32,864 nt of DNA, taken from the IMG/VR virus record IMGVR_UViG_3300033149_004484, positions 1-32,864 of that record. One strand, written 5' to 3'. The position numbers and the translations under genes are program-made. This DNA comes from a virus. Below the pieces are notes generated by a model. That model saw nothing but the letters and a program-made list of their open reading frames with translations. It was not told the origin of the DNA and did no database searches. Shown one piece after another: positions 15,942-22,049 of this stretch; the stretch's first letter is position 1, and each line of letters begins with the position of its first letter.

Positions 15942-15990
15942 TTCACCTTTAATCCAGAAAGTCGTAGGAACTCTCCTTAACAGGTGAAAT
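15940..15990 (-). promoter_or_regulatory. Inverted repeat around the ribosome site of the epimerase gene
   Basis: Nine bases, ATTTCACCT (15990-15982 on the minus strand), are perfectly complementary to AGGTGAAAT (15948-15940), which contains the Shine-Dalgarno AGGTG and the first two bases of the start codon. If both arms are transcribed they would hide the ribosome site. The predicted transcript start (about 15981) lies at the edge of the first arm, so the repeat could instead be a DNA operator spanning the start point. Confidence 0.5.
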
Positions 15991-16002
15991 AACGCATCCT
16001 TA

Positions 16003-16018
16003 GCTTATAAACCTTTCC
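16003..16018 (-). promoter_or_regulatory. Archaeal promoter, GAAAGGTTTATAAG class, before the epimerase gene
   Basis: The minus strand reads GGAAAGGTTTATAAGC: BRE plus TATA box, with predicted start near 15981. It opens the sugar-modification block, which continues without a gap into the terminase genes. Confidence 0.8.
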
Positions 16019-16065
16019 ATTCGGTTTTCCCGTTTCTGGCTTGTCTGGAGTAGGGTAAATGGCTG

Positions 16066-16093
16066 AAAAACGTGAGAATCGTGAAGAATCACG
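16066..16093 (-). terminator. Possible terminator after the SLOG/MgsA-like gene
   Basis: On the minus strand CGTGA TTCT TCACG forms a five-pair hairpin that includes the stop codon of the upstream gene; ten bases further on is a run of five T (16070-16066). It lies about 50 bases before the next promoter, where an end of transcription is expected. Archaea often terminate on T-runs alone, so the hairpin may be incidental. Confidence 0.45.
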
Positions 16094-17027
16094 GCTTCCA
16101 TCCACGCTTCAACGCTTCGATCACTTCGTTCTTATACGTCTCGTCATAGCTAGAAGTGTCTCCCTCTAGCTTGCTCGACTCCTCCAAGAAGAACATATAG
16201 CCCCTCCCCTTCGCCTTGCCTTGCCTCGTATGCATATCGAGATCCCAATCCATTAGAGGGAAGAGGTCTCTCCTAAAGTTTGCTCCTTTCTTCGCTTGCA
16301 TCTCTGCCCAATTGACAAAATCATCGGGCGTTCTATCCTTCGGAGCCTTTGCCAGCTCCCACGCAGCCCTAGCAGCCCAGAACTCTTCCTTCTCTCCGCC
16401 GCTCGCCGCTGCACGCCTCAACGCCTCTACGCCTGCGACCATCCCTATGCCCGCGCAATCCTCTGCCGCGATCACCCTCAGCCTTCTCCAAGCATCGTAG
16501 GAATACCCCGACACACAAAGCTCCCACGCGAAGAACATCGCACGCCGGCCATCGCTCCTCCTTATAGCCTTCTGGAGCGCAGAGATACACTCCCACTTGT
16601 TATACCCGTGGATCGTAGCTCCCTTCTTATCGACCTTCTTTGCGTCTCCTCCAAACAGATCCTTCTGCTTCACCTTCTCCACCTCGATAACCGTGACAGG
16701 GATGCCTCTCTCCTTGGCGATCTCGATGGACTCTCCAACCCCTTTCGAGCTTCCATCCCACCAGGCCACGAGTGCATCGATGTCCTTTAGAACATCGTCC
16801 CTCGCCTTGATGTATCCCGACATCCCTCCCTTCATAATCGACTTTACAAGCTTCACATCTTCGCGCTCAACCGCTTTGCAGATGAGATAGTCCCGATCAA
16901 TAGTTTTCACCACGAGCTGCTTCCCCGCCTTCGACGCCTCCTCCTTCAAAAGATTGATAACCCTAGAAGCGTCTTTTGGGACAGCTCCCTTCGTAGCCAT
17001 CATAGCCACGACGAAATCTCCGGCCAT
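16089..17027 (-). CDS. SLOG-like domain fused to an MgsA C-terminal-like domain
   Basis: The product has 312 residues, from ATG 17027 behind GGAGGAGG, overlapping a 40-codon gene by 28 bases. Residues 1-120 look like a Rossmann-type SLOG/DUF2493 domain: KTIDRDYLICKAVERED, then DALVAWWDGSSKGVGESIEI and IPVTVIEV. Residues about 135-312 resemble the helical C-terminal half of MgsA/RarA AAA+ proteins: WECISALQKAIRRSDGRRAM, YDAWRRLRVIAAEDCAGIG, and DLDMHTRQGKAKGRGYMFFL. The AAA+ ATPase half itself is absent. SLOG domains bind nucleotides or related ligands, and MgsA acts at stalled forks, so a replication or repair role is possible but not shown. Confidence 0.65.
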   Translation of the reverse strand: MAGDFVVAMMATKGAVPKDASRVINLLKEEASKAGKQLVVKTIDRDYLICKAVEREDVKLVKSIMKGGMSGYIKARDDVLKDIDALVAWWDGSSKGVGESIEIAKERGIPVTVIEVEKVKQKDLFGGDAKKVDKKGATIHGYNKWECISALQKAIRRSDGRRAMFFAWELCVSGYSYDAWRRLRVIAAEDCAGIGMVAGVEALRRAAASGGEKEEFWAARAAWELAKAPKDRTPDDFVNWAEMQAKKGANFRRDLFPLMDWDLDMHTRQGKAKGRGYMFFLEESSKLEGDTSSYDETYKNEVIEALKRGWKP

Positions 17028-17122
17028 TTATCTATCGCCTCCTCCGTCTCGATCTCGGCCCAGGCCTCTGCCCAGGCCTCCTCATCCATCTCTTCCTCTT
17101 CCTGGTCTTGGAGTTGCTTCAT
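17000..17122 (-). CDS. Very acidic 40-residue protein of unknown function
   Basis: This short gene starts at ATG 17122, directly after the leader CGAGGGAGCAGG of an archaeal promoter (17154-17173), and ends with TGA at 17000-17002, 28 bases inside the next gene. The product contains a run of Glu/Asp with Trp residues (EEEEMDEEAWAEAWAEIETE) and probably forms one amphipathic helix. It has no recognised family. The perfect placement behind a promoter and leader that also precede other genes here argues that it is translated; its translation could also help couple expression of the downstream SLOG/MgsA-like gene. Confidence 0.6.
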   Translation of the reverse strand: MKQLQDQEEEEMDEEAWAEAWAEIETEEAIDKWPEISSWL

Positions 17123-17173
17123 CCTGCTCCCTCGAATAAAGGTGGTGCCCTGGGTTTAAAAATGTTATGTTCC
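17123..17173 (-). promoter_or_regulatory. Archaeal promoter of the AACATTTATA class, with GAGGGAGCAGG leader
   Basis: The minus strand has ATAACATTTTTAAACCC (TATA box TTTTTAAA) followed after about 20 bases by CGAGGGAGCAGG and then ATG 17122. The predicted start is near 17133, so the leader is about 11 bases and consists almost only of GAGGGAGCAGG. The TATA part overlaps the last codons of the upstream gene. Confidence 0.65.
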
Positions 17174-17353
17174 ACAGGGCTTCAGGACAACCGTATAGCC
17201 AAAGACTGGAAACACCTCATCGGTGTAGAACTCGATCCCTGGATCATCGGTGAATCCTTCCTTCACAATCCTGATCGCCTCCTTCTCTTTCATTCCGTCT
17301 GGAACCAACCAGTAGAAGTTCTCGTTCTCATCGACACCTATGAGCAGCCTCAC
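17165..17353 (-). CDS. Hypothetical 62-residue protein
   Basis: GTG 17353 overlaps the stop of the upstream gene as GTGA, with a GGGGG stretch about eight bases upstream; a longer form from TTG 17398 is possible. The product is a compact alpha/beta protein: RLLIGVDENENFYWLVPDG, a helix KEKEAIRIVKEGF, then IEFYTDEVFPVFGYTVVLKP. The length and arrangement suggest a small soluble domain. No family is recognised. It is the last gene of its run; the promoter for the next block overlaps its end. Confidence 0.6.
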   Translation of the reverse strand: MRLLIGVDENENFYWLVPDGMKEKEAIRIVKEGFTDDPGIEFYTDEVFPVFGYTVVLKPCGT

Positions 17354-17664
17354 TCTTTCTTCCCCCGATCTGGACTCGCAGACATAAGCTCGATCCAATC
17401 CTCGTCAGCATTAGGGGCAAACGTCTCGATATAGTTCCTCAACAGGTTCCTAGCGTTCCACTCGAGCTGCTTCCCCAGGTCTATCTTGGCTAGCCCTCTC
17501 ACAGCCAGCAAGACAAACTCGTCGGAGAAGCATGTGACCCAGACCTCCTGCTTTCCCTTAACACCGAAATGCAAGATCCACTCGCAGTAGTCAGGTCTAT
17601 ACTCTATCCAGAACTTGGGAAGCCTCTTCACAAGCCTCTCGATACTCTCGAAGCTATCTGGCAT
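17350..17664 (-). CDS. Hypothetical 104-residue protein
   Basis: ATG 17664 lies six bases after AGGAG and four bases after the RNA ligase stop. The protein has aromatic-rich strands (FWIEYRPDYCEWILHFGVKG, EVWVTCFSDEFVLLAVRGLA) followed by a helix (LEWNARNLLRNYIETFAP). It shows no signal peptide, membrane segment or metal motif. The tight linkage to the RNA ligase gene suggests co-expression and perhaps a related job, but I do not recognise the family. Confidence 0.6.
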   Translation of the reverse strand: MPDSFESIERLVKRLPKFWIEYRPDYCEWILHFGVKGKQEVWVTCFSDEFVLLAVRGLAKIDLGKQLEWNARNLLRNYIETFAPNADEDWIELMSASPDRGKKE

Positions 17665-17667
17665 TCA

Positions 17668-18363
17668 CTACTCCTCCTTCCTAAAGTCCTTCTTCTTCAG
17701 CTTGAACACGAGCCTCTGGCCATTCCTCCTCAAGAGCAGCGGGACAGTCCTACACACCACGCCCTCCGCTAGGACACGGTTCCTGGATTCGAATATACCG
17801 ACCATAGACACACCGGTCTTCGCGATCTCCACGACCTTCTCAAAGCTCGCTGCCATGTGATACACCGGCACAGGCTTCATCCAGAGCCTGCCTGCGATGT
17901 CCTCCACGCTGCTCCACTCGAGCCAGATGTCCCCGACCCGAATGTCGAATATGCGGAAAGACACCTCATCTGTCAGCGCCCCGCTCGAATTGATCTTCGG
18001 GCCGTAGAACTCCATAAAGAACGTCACCGGATCTTTCACGTCTGGAAACACCGCCTTCATCTTCTTGAGGGTGAAATACCTGGCTAAGAGCTCTGGAATC
18101 CCCAGCCTCTCGTAGAACTTCTCGTCGCTCTTATCCGTCCTGCCCCCGTAGAACAGCTTGCCCATCTCGTCTATATTCGGGTCATAGACAACCCTTCCAG
18201 ACGTTCCGTCGATCTTCTCCGTGACGAGCCAATACCTGATATTCTTGACCTCCGGTATTCGGAGGCTCGACTCGTTCACCTTGAAGTCCTTGTCTCGGTT
18301 GAACACCGTCTCGATCTTGGGATACTTCGGGTATCCCTCTGGAACAAATTCTAGCTTTTCCAT
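17668..18363 (-). CDS. RNA ligase (nucleotidyltransferase superfamily)
   Basis: The product has 231 residues. ATG 18363 shares a base with the preceding stop (TGATG) and follows GAGGTGAAGGAG. Motif I is VTEKIDGTSGR, with Lys50 as the AMP-accepting lysine. Later motifs follow: KLFYGGRTDK, FFMEFYG (III), FRIFDIRVG (IIIa), LAEGVVCRT (IV) and LVFKLKKKDF (V). The order and spacing fit Rnl2-type RNA ligases without a large C-terminal domain. Such viral enzymes rejoin RNA cut by host nucleases or process viral RNA; the substrate cannot be read from sequence. It belongs to the operon with the deoxyribosyltransferase-like gene. Confidence 0.88.
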   Translation of the reverse strand: MEKLEFVPEGYPKYPKIETVFNRDKDFKVNESSLRIPEVKNIRYWLVTEKIDGTSGRVVYDPNIDEMGKLFYGGRTDKSDEKFYERLGIPELLARYFTLKKMKAVFPDVKDPVTFFMEFYGPKINSSGALTDEVSFRIFDIRVGDIWLEWSSVEDIAGRLWMKPVPVYHMAASFEKVVEIAKTGVSMVGIFESRNRVLAEGVVCRTVPLLLRRNGQRLVFKLKKKDFRKEE

Positions 18364-18734
18364 CACTCCTTCACCTCTAGCAATTCGTGGCGGAGAATGC
18401 TATTCTTGAAGCTCTCCCAGACACTCCTCTTCAACGCGCCCTCCACCAGGGAAATCGACCTCGGCATCTCGCTCCCTGGCCTTATCTCTCGCTCCGTAGC
18501 CGTCAGGAACATCCTGTTCTTCTCTATCCTCGGCCATATACACGTCGCCGTGACCTGCCACTTGTATCCCTTCGTGTAGAACGTCCACTTCAGGCACATA
18601 GCCTCTCTGTTCTCGTAATACACGAAGTATTTGAGAGGCACGTGCGGATTTATATCCTCGAGAAACCTATCGACTACCTTCCTCACATTTTCTATCTGCA
18701 CAGACCTTGACACGGCATCTGCCTCGCTAGTCAT
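18363..18734 (-). CDS. Hypothetical 123-residue protein
   Basis: ATG 18734 overlaps the previous stop (ATGA) and follows GGAGGAGGTG. The N-terminal third is helical (IENVRKVVDRFLEDI), then come beta strands with many aromatic residues (LKYFVYYENREAMCLKWTFY, YKWQVTATCIWPRIEKNRMF). The C-terminus is a helix (VEGALKRSVWESFKNSILRH). It does not match a family I know. It is translationally linked to the RNA ligase, so a joint role is worth considering. Confidence 0.6.
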   Translation of the reverse strand: MTSEADAVSRSVQIENVRKVVDRFLEDINPHVPLKYFVYYENREAMCLKWTFYTKGYKWQVTATCIWPRIEKNRMFLTATEREIRPGSEMPRSISLVEGALKRSVWESFKNSILRHELLEVKE

Positions 18735-19336
18735 TTCTTCACCTCCTCCTTCAAGACCTCTGCAAGATCGTCAAAGCTCTTCACAATCCTGTTTGCAAGC
18801 CACTTGACCCACGGGTGCTCCTCGGCACCGTCAAGCGCCACGATATACACGGGCATTCCACGCATCTTGGCGTATGTCAGCTCGCAGATCGTCCCGATAG
18901 ACCTGTTATCCCTAATCAGGACGCCTACAACCCCGTCGCACCTGTCCAGCAGCTTCAAGTCGCCCCTAGCAATCTCTGTGCCACTCTTGGCTCTAAGCTC
19001 TTCGAGAGTGACAAAATCGTCGTCGAGCAGCTTGATGTCGCTCCGATTCGTATCGTAGAACGGGTTGACAAGCACGATGCCCGTCTTCTCCTCAAACTCG
19101 AGTTCCATACTGCGGACCTGCCGCCTGCTCCCGATAGGATGCGCCAGGTATAGCCTCGTCTTCTTATACTTCTTATAGAGCTTCCTGACCCTCGAATCGA
19201 CCAGCGGAAGCCAATACATAGCGATCTCTCTGAACCGCTTGTCGCTGGCAGACTCGTCTCCAGCCACAGCAATCACTATGGAGAGATCGATCAGAGCCTC
19301 GCGCAGCTCATTCTCCAGCTCCTCTTCACACTTCAC
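18731..19336 (-). CDS. Nucleoside 2-deoxyribosyltransferase-like protein
   Basis: This 201-residue protein starts at GTG 19336, five bases after AGGAGGTG. After an N-terminal helical extension of 55 residues comes a Rossmann-like domain typical of the deoxyribosyltransferase/DUF4406 group: RLYLAHPIGSRRQVRSMELE, IVLVNPFYD, EIARGDLKLLDRCDGVVGVL, and SIGTICELTYAKMRGMPVYI, where Glu in GTICEL would be the nucleophile. The family moves deoxyribose between bases or removes a base from nucleotides. A role in nucleotide salvage or in a modified-nucleotide pathway is possible. The 55-residue extension is not part of the family core. Confidence 0.75.
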   Translation of the reverse strand: MKCEEELENELREALIDLSIVIAVAGDESASDKRFREIAMYWLPLVDSRVRKLYKKYKKTRLYLAHPIGSRRQVRSMELEFEEKTGIVLVNPFYDTNRSDIKLLDDDFVTLEELRAKSGTEIARGDLKLLDRCDGVVGVLIRDNRSIGTICELTYAKMRGMPVYIVALDGAEEHPWVKWLANRIVKSFDDLAEVLKEEVKK

Positions 19337-19347
19337 TTCGACACCTC

Positions 19348-19608
19348 CTAGTTCTCAACCTCGTGATACACCTCGAAAGGCTCGACATCCTCAATCGTAA
19401 AGTTGTAGACGTGCTCCAGGATTGCACGATAGCCCACGGCGTTGGCCCATTGAGCATAGAAATAGTCGTGCATCCTAGCCATCTCTAGCTTGGTCTCCTC
19501 GAGCTCATCTTCGAGACTGTCCTGCCTCGGAGCAGACGTCAAGACTCCGAGCAGCATACCGATCAACACACATACAAACATGTTGAACAAGCTGTCACTC
19601 CTGCTCAC
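19348..19608 (-). CDS. Small membrane-anchored protein
   Basis: This 86-residue protein starts at GTG 19608, seven bases after GGAGGTG, overlapping the upstream stop (GTGA). One membrane segment is evident at residues about 7-26 (LFNMFVCVLIGMLLGVLTSA). A charged helix follows (SLEDELEETKLEMARM), then an aromatic-rich tail ending in acidic residues. The layout is a single anchor with a probable coiled coil. A holin or spanin function cannot be claimed from this alone. It is the last of three consecutive small membrane proteins. Confidence 0.65.
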   Translation of the reverse strand: MSRSDSLFNMFVCVLIGMLLGVLTSAPRQDSLEDELEETKLEMARMHDYFYAQWANAVGYRAILEHVYNFTIEDVEPFEVYHEVEN

Positions 19609-19748
19609 CAGAACTCACCTCCACAGAAATCCTCATAGTCCTTCAAGTTCTTCGACCAGAACATCGCATAGGGCACTACAAGCCACATAAACATCCAGGT
19701 CATCAAGACCACCGCTACGAATCGTCCAACCTCTCTGAGACTAGGCAA
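19605..19748 (-). CDS. Tiny membrane protein (47 residues)
   Basis: TTG 19748 overlaps the end of the upstream gene by eight bases (TTGCCTAG), the same kind of overlap as between other genes here; an internal ATG at 19703 would give 32 residues. The product has a hydrophobic segment at about residues 10-31 (FVAVVLMTWMFMWLVVPYAM) and a short polar tail ending EDFCGGEFW. Its stop overlaps the next gene's GTG start (GTGA). Family unknown; the perfect fit between two genes supports it as real. Confidence 0.5.
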   Translation of the reverse strand: MPSLREVGRFVAVVLMTWMFMWLVVPYAMFWSKNLKDYEDFCGGEFW

Positions 19749-19887
19749 ACACACCACCACCGAGCAGCCAGGACAGAAACACTACCAGCCATGCCAGCAG
19801 CGTTAGAACCCCGACCACGACCCACGGGTTCAACCCGCGTCTAACCCTGGCATCGAAGTCGATATCCAGGTCGTCCAGATCAGCCAA
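19741..19887 (-). CDS. Tiny membrane protein (48 residues)
   Basis: TTG 19887 follows AGGAGGG by six bases and overlaps the upstream winged-helix gene by eight bases (TTGGCTGA). An ATG at 19908 is an alternative. The N-terminus is acidic (ADLDDLDIDFDARVRRG) and the C-terminal half is one membrane segment rich in Trp, Val and Leu (WVVVGVLTLLAWLVVFLSWL). Acidic head and C-terminal anchor suggest an inner-membrane protein with the N-terminus in the cytoplasm. No family recognised. Confidence 0.55.
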   Translation of the reverse strand: MADLDDLDIDFDARVRRGLNPWVVVGVLTLLAWLVVFLSWLLGGGVFA

Positions 19888-20089
19888 AACGAGCCCTCCT
19901 ATAAACATATACACCCTTCTTGTTCTTCTTCCTCTCAACCAGCGAGAAGCAGGCCCACCTGATAGTCTGTGCGATGAAGCTAGAGTTAAACCCCGTCTCC
20001 TCTGCAATCTCAGCCGCCGTCTTCCACCTCTCCGCGTCAAGAGCATTCAAAATCACGTCTGCTCCTCGCGGAAGCCTGTGCAGATTCAT
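19880..20089 (-). CDS. Winged-helix DNA-binding protein
   Basis: The product has 69 residues, with ATG 20089 overlapping the upstream stop (ATGA). The fold is a winged helix: helix 1 ADVILNALDAER, helix 2 TAAEIAEETG, recognition helix NSSFIAQTIRWACFSL, and a basic wing VERKKNKKGVYVYRRAR. It is likely a small transcription regulator, perhaps of the virus's own genes. No partner domain is present. The target cannot be predicted. Confidence 0.75.
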   Translation of the reverse strand: MNLHRLPRGADVILNALDAERWKTAAEIAEETGFNSSFIAQTIRWACFSLVERKKNKKGVYVYRRARFG

Positions 20090-20292
20090 AGTCTCGCTCC
20101 AGCATTCTCAATGCTGATCCCAGTTGCACGCTCATACAAGTCCTCTACGAGATGACCCAAGTCTTCATAGCCACCAGTCTCCATCTCGTGGAGAAGCACC
20201 TTCGCCGTCTTGTCCGAGAGCTTGGTGATGATCCATCTACACTCCCCGCCGGACATGTCTTCCAGGACGGCTATACACACCTTCCTATCCAT
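20086..20292 (-). CDS. Hypothetical 68-residue protein
   Basis: ATG 20292 follows GGTGATT. The product is a small alpha/beta protein: KVCIAVLEDMSGGECRWIIT and TAKVLLHEMETGGYEDLGHL, then a helix and an Asn-rich end. It is acidic overall and shows no motif that I recognise. Its stop overlaps the start of the winged-helix gene, so the two are probably translated together. Confidence 0.55.
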   Translation of the reverse strand: MDRKVCIAVLEDMSGGECRWIITKLSDKTAKVLLHEMETGGYEDLGHLVEDLYERATGISIENAGARL

Positions 20293-20296
20293 ACAA

Positions 20297-20668
20297 TCAC
20301 CACGACACTCCCAACCTTGGAAACGGATAGCGAATGTCCTTCGCGACACTCCTCCCGTGACACTTCCCGCTACCACCACAGACAGGGCACACAGCAGGCT
20401 TGCCCAACCTGTCATAAACCCAGCCCTTGCCGCCGCAGCCGTGGCACGTCTCGTCAAGCTCGCTCCTCTTCTCTTCAAGCCTCTCTTGGAATAGGTTGCA
20501 ATCTCCACAGACTGGGTGCGCCCTATCCGCAGGATCGAGAATCGGTGCTTTGCTCGGAGGCGTATAGAGCCGGTCGCTCTCCACCACTCGTAGAAACGCC
20601 TTGGCGATTCTACACGCCGGCCTGTCGCTGTCAACAGTCCAGCCAGTCCTCAAACACACGCCCTTCAT
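20297..20668 (-). CDS. DnaJ-type cysteine-rich zinc protein
   Basis: The product has 123 residues from ATG 20668, overlapping the upstream stop (ATGA) with GGTG nearby. Near residues 70-105 it carries two CxxCxGxG-type repeats (CHGCGGKGWV and CPVCGGSGKC), half of the zinc domain of DnaJ. A further CGDC lies near residue 55. There is no J domain. DnaJ-like zinc modules bind unfolded proteins or act as adaptors. The rest (RIAKAFLRVVESDRLYTPPS) is unremarkable. A chaperone-adaptor role is only an inference. Confidence 0.65.
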   Translation of the reverse strand: MKGVCLRTGWTVDSDRPACRIAKAFLRVVESDRLYTPPSKAPILDPADRAHPVCGDCNLFQERLEEKRSELDETCHGCGGKGWVYDRLGKPAVCPVCGGSGKCHGRSVAKDIRYPFPRLGVSW

Positions 20669-20856
20669 TTCTTCTTCACCACCTTCATCCAAGAGCTAAG
20701 CATCCTCGAAACTCGGTCTGCACACTTGGAGCACAGATCAAGCTCGAGCCAAGTCCCCGAGACGAAAAGCGAAGGTCTCAGCCTGATCGTATAATCAGGC
20801 ACAGAGCCTCCCTCCTTCTCTTCTCCACAAAGATCACAAACCCACTTCTTCGCCAT
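20665..20856 (-). CDS. Small zinc-ribbon protein
   Basis: This 63-residue protein starts at ATG 20856 (GAGGTG upstream) and overlaps the end of the ATP-grasp gene by 23 bases. It has a CDLCGEEK knuckle at residues 7-14 and LDLCSKCAD near 40-48, together a CxxC...CxxC zinc site around a beta-rich middle (YTIRLRPSLFVSGTWLELDL). The C-terminus is basic (KVVKKK). Function unknown; it may bind nucleic acid or a partner protein. Confidence 0.65.
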   Translation of the reverse strand: MAKKWVCDLCGEEKEGGSVPDYTIRLRPSLFVSGTWLELDLCSKCADRVSRMLSSWMKVVKKK

Positions 20857-21571
20857 CCACAACACCTCGAAAAGCCTCCACATATCTCGCCAGCGAGTTG
20901 CCGGAGAGACCTGGAGCCGTATTGACCTCGAACACGACGGGGCTATCCTCAAGATCAACCCCGACATCTACACCGCCGAAGTCCAGGCCGAGCGCATCGA
21001 CGGCATCCACAGCCACCTCTACAACGTCCGGCCTGGGATCGGCTACACTCCTAAAAATCCATCCGTTCTCATAGTCCCTCACAGCGAAGCTATTGGGCAG
21101 GCCGCGGCCACGCTTACGAGAACACAACAACACCTCACCACGAAAGACGTGAACCCTGTATTCCTCGCAACACTTGACATATCTAGAGTAGTAGTCGCAG
21201 TTCACATAGTCCAGGTCGTCTGGCTGATAGAGGATTACGATGTCTCTACCAGCCATATGGTTGTTCCTCCGACCAAAGACAACGCCACTCTCCAGCCACT
21301 CTGCAGCCACCGACGCATCCGTGGAAACCTCCACCGTCGGGACACCTGCCATGCACAGGGCTCGACACGACCTATACTTGTCGGTAGCCATCCTGATAGA
21401 ATCCCTGGCGTTCAGAACCCTCTCGGGTCTGAATCGAACTCGTCTGCTGCTACCCCACCGAATCAACAAATCCGTCCTGTTCTCGAGCGCAGTTCCCGAA
21501 CTGATTCCCAGCAACGCTGCCAGGTTTCCAGCCGTCTCTGCGCACCTAGCGCTGTAGATCATAAACGCCAT
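20834..21571 (-). CDS. ATP-grasp ligase
   Basis: The product has 245 residues, from ATG 21571 behind GAGGAGGAAG. The ATP-grasp fold is visible from residue 60: ATDKYRSCRALCMAGVPTVE, VVFGRRNNHMAGRDIVILYQ, EEYRVHVFRGEVLLCSRKRG, and GLDFGGVDVGVDLE leading to VVFEVNTAPGLSG, with the Mg-binding Asp202, Glu215 and Asn217. It resembles RimK-type peptide ligases, which join an amine to an activated carboxylate using ATP. The N-terminal 55 residues (SARCAETAGNLAALLG, LLIRWGSS) form the usual pre-ATP-grasp domain. It is linked to an amidoligase, a glutamine amidotransferase and two basic proteins, so it may act on the same product. Confidence 0.85.
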   Translation of the reverse strand: MAFMIYSARCAETAGNLAALLGISSGTALENRTDLLIRWGSSRRVRFRPERVLNARDSIRMATDKYRSCRALCMAGVPTVEVSTDASVAAEWLESGVVFGRRNNHMAGRDIVILYQPDDLDYVNCDYYSRYVKCCEEYRVHVFRGEVLLCSRKRGRGLPNSFAVRDYENGWIFRSVADPRPDVVEVAVDAVDALGLDFGGVDVGVDLEDSPVVFEVNTAPGLSGNSLARYVEAFRGVVDGEEVGL

Positions 21572-22049
21572 TCTTCCTCCTCCTCTTAACAGGCTTCCGC
21601 GAAGTCCTATACCTCGACCTGATAAACTTCGCCGCATCGTCGTATTCACAATCCTCGAGAAACGATACGGCTACACAGACAGGGACGAAGAGAAACGCCT
21701 CGCGCACCGTGAGCAGAGTCACATCGTTCTTCCACGTCTTCGGAACAACGTAGTAGAGCCTTCCATACACCTTCACAGGCGGGGTCTTCCTGAAGAACTC
21801 TGCTAGCAGATTGTATACTTTCTTGTTGCTCGCTATGTTCCTGTATAGAGCCCTCTTCGACAACGCTAGCCCGAAGCTCATAGGCGAGACGATCTTTCCA
21901 AATCGCTTCATAACGAACTCTTTCTCCCTGCCATATCTCTGATAAGCCCTGGTATAGAGCCTATAGATATGCCTTCTCGCCTTTCGCTTGGCGATCATAT
22001 ACGTCTTTCCAAGCCTCGGCCTATGCGAGAAAGTGATTGAGACCATCAT
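21546..22049 (-). CDS. Basic protein of unknown function, paralogue-like A
   Basis: The start is ATG 22049 (GGAG seven bases upstream), giving 167 residues. The protein is very basic (RKARRHIYRLYTRAYQRYG) with a middle region ALYRNIASNKKVYNLLAEFF then VKVYGRLYYVV and TLLTVREAFLFV. The next gene upstream has the same succession (SLRNDRKNVFRYIQLVKKS, then TKVLGDLYWIF, then LLRKV), so the two look like distant relatives. No family is recognised. It overlaps both neighbours, placing it firmly in the amidoligase/ATP-grasp cluster. It could be the acceptor or a scaffold for the modification. Confidence 0.6.
   Translation of the reverse strand: MMVSITFSHRPRLGKTYMIAKRKARRHIYRLYTRAYQRYGREKEFVMKRFGKIVSPMSFGLALSKRALYRNIASNKKVYNLLAEFFRKTPPVKVYGRLYYVVPKTWKNDVTLLTVREAFLFVPVCVAVSFLEDCEYDDAAKFIRSRYRTSRKPVKRRRKNGVYDLQR

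Noticed and set aside
19348-19887. Calling the small membrane proteins holins or spanins.
   Set aside because: One hydrophobic helix and position are not enough evidence, and lysis systems of archaeal viruses are not well enough defined for a motif-based call.
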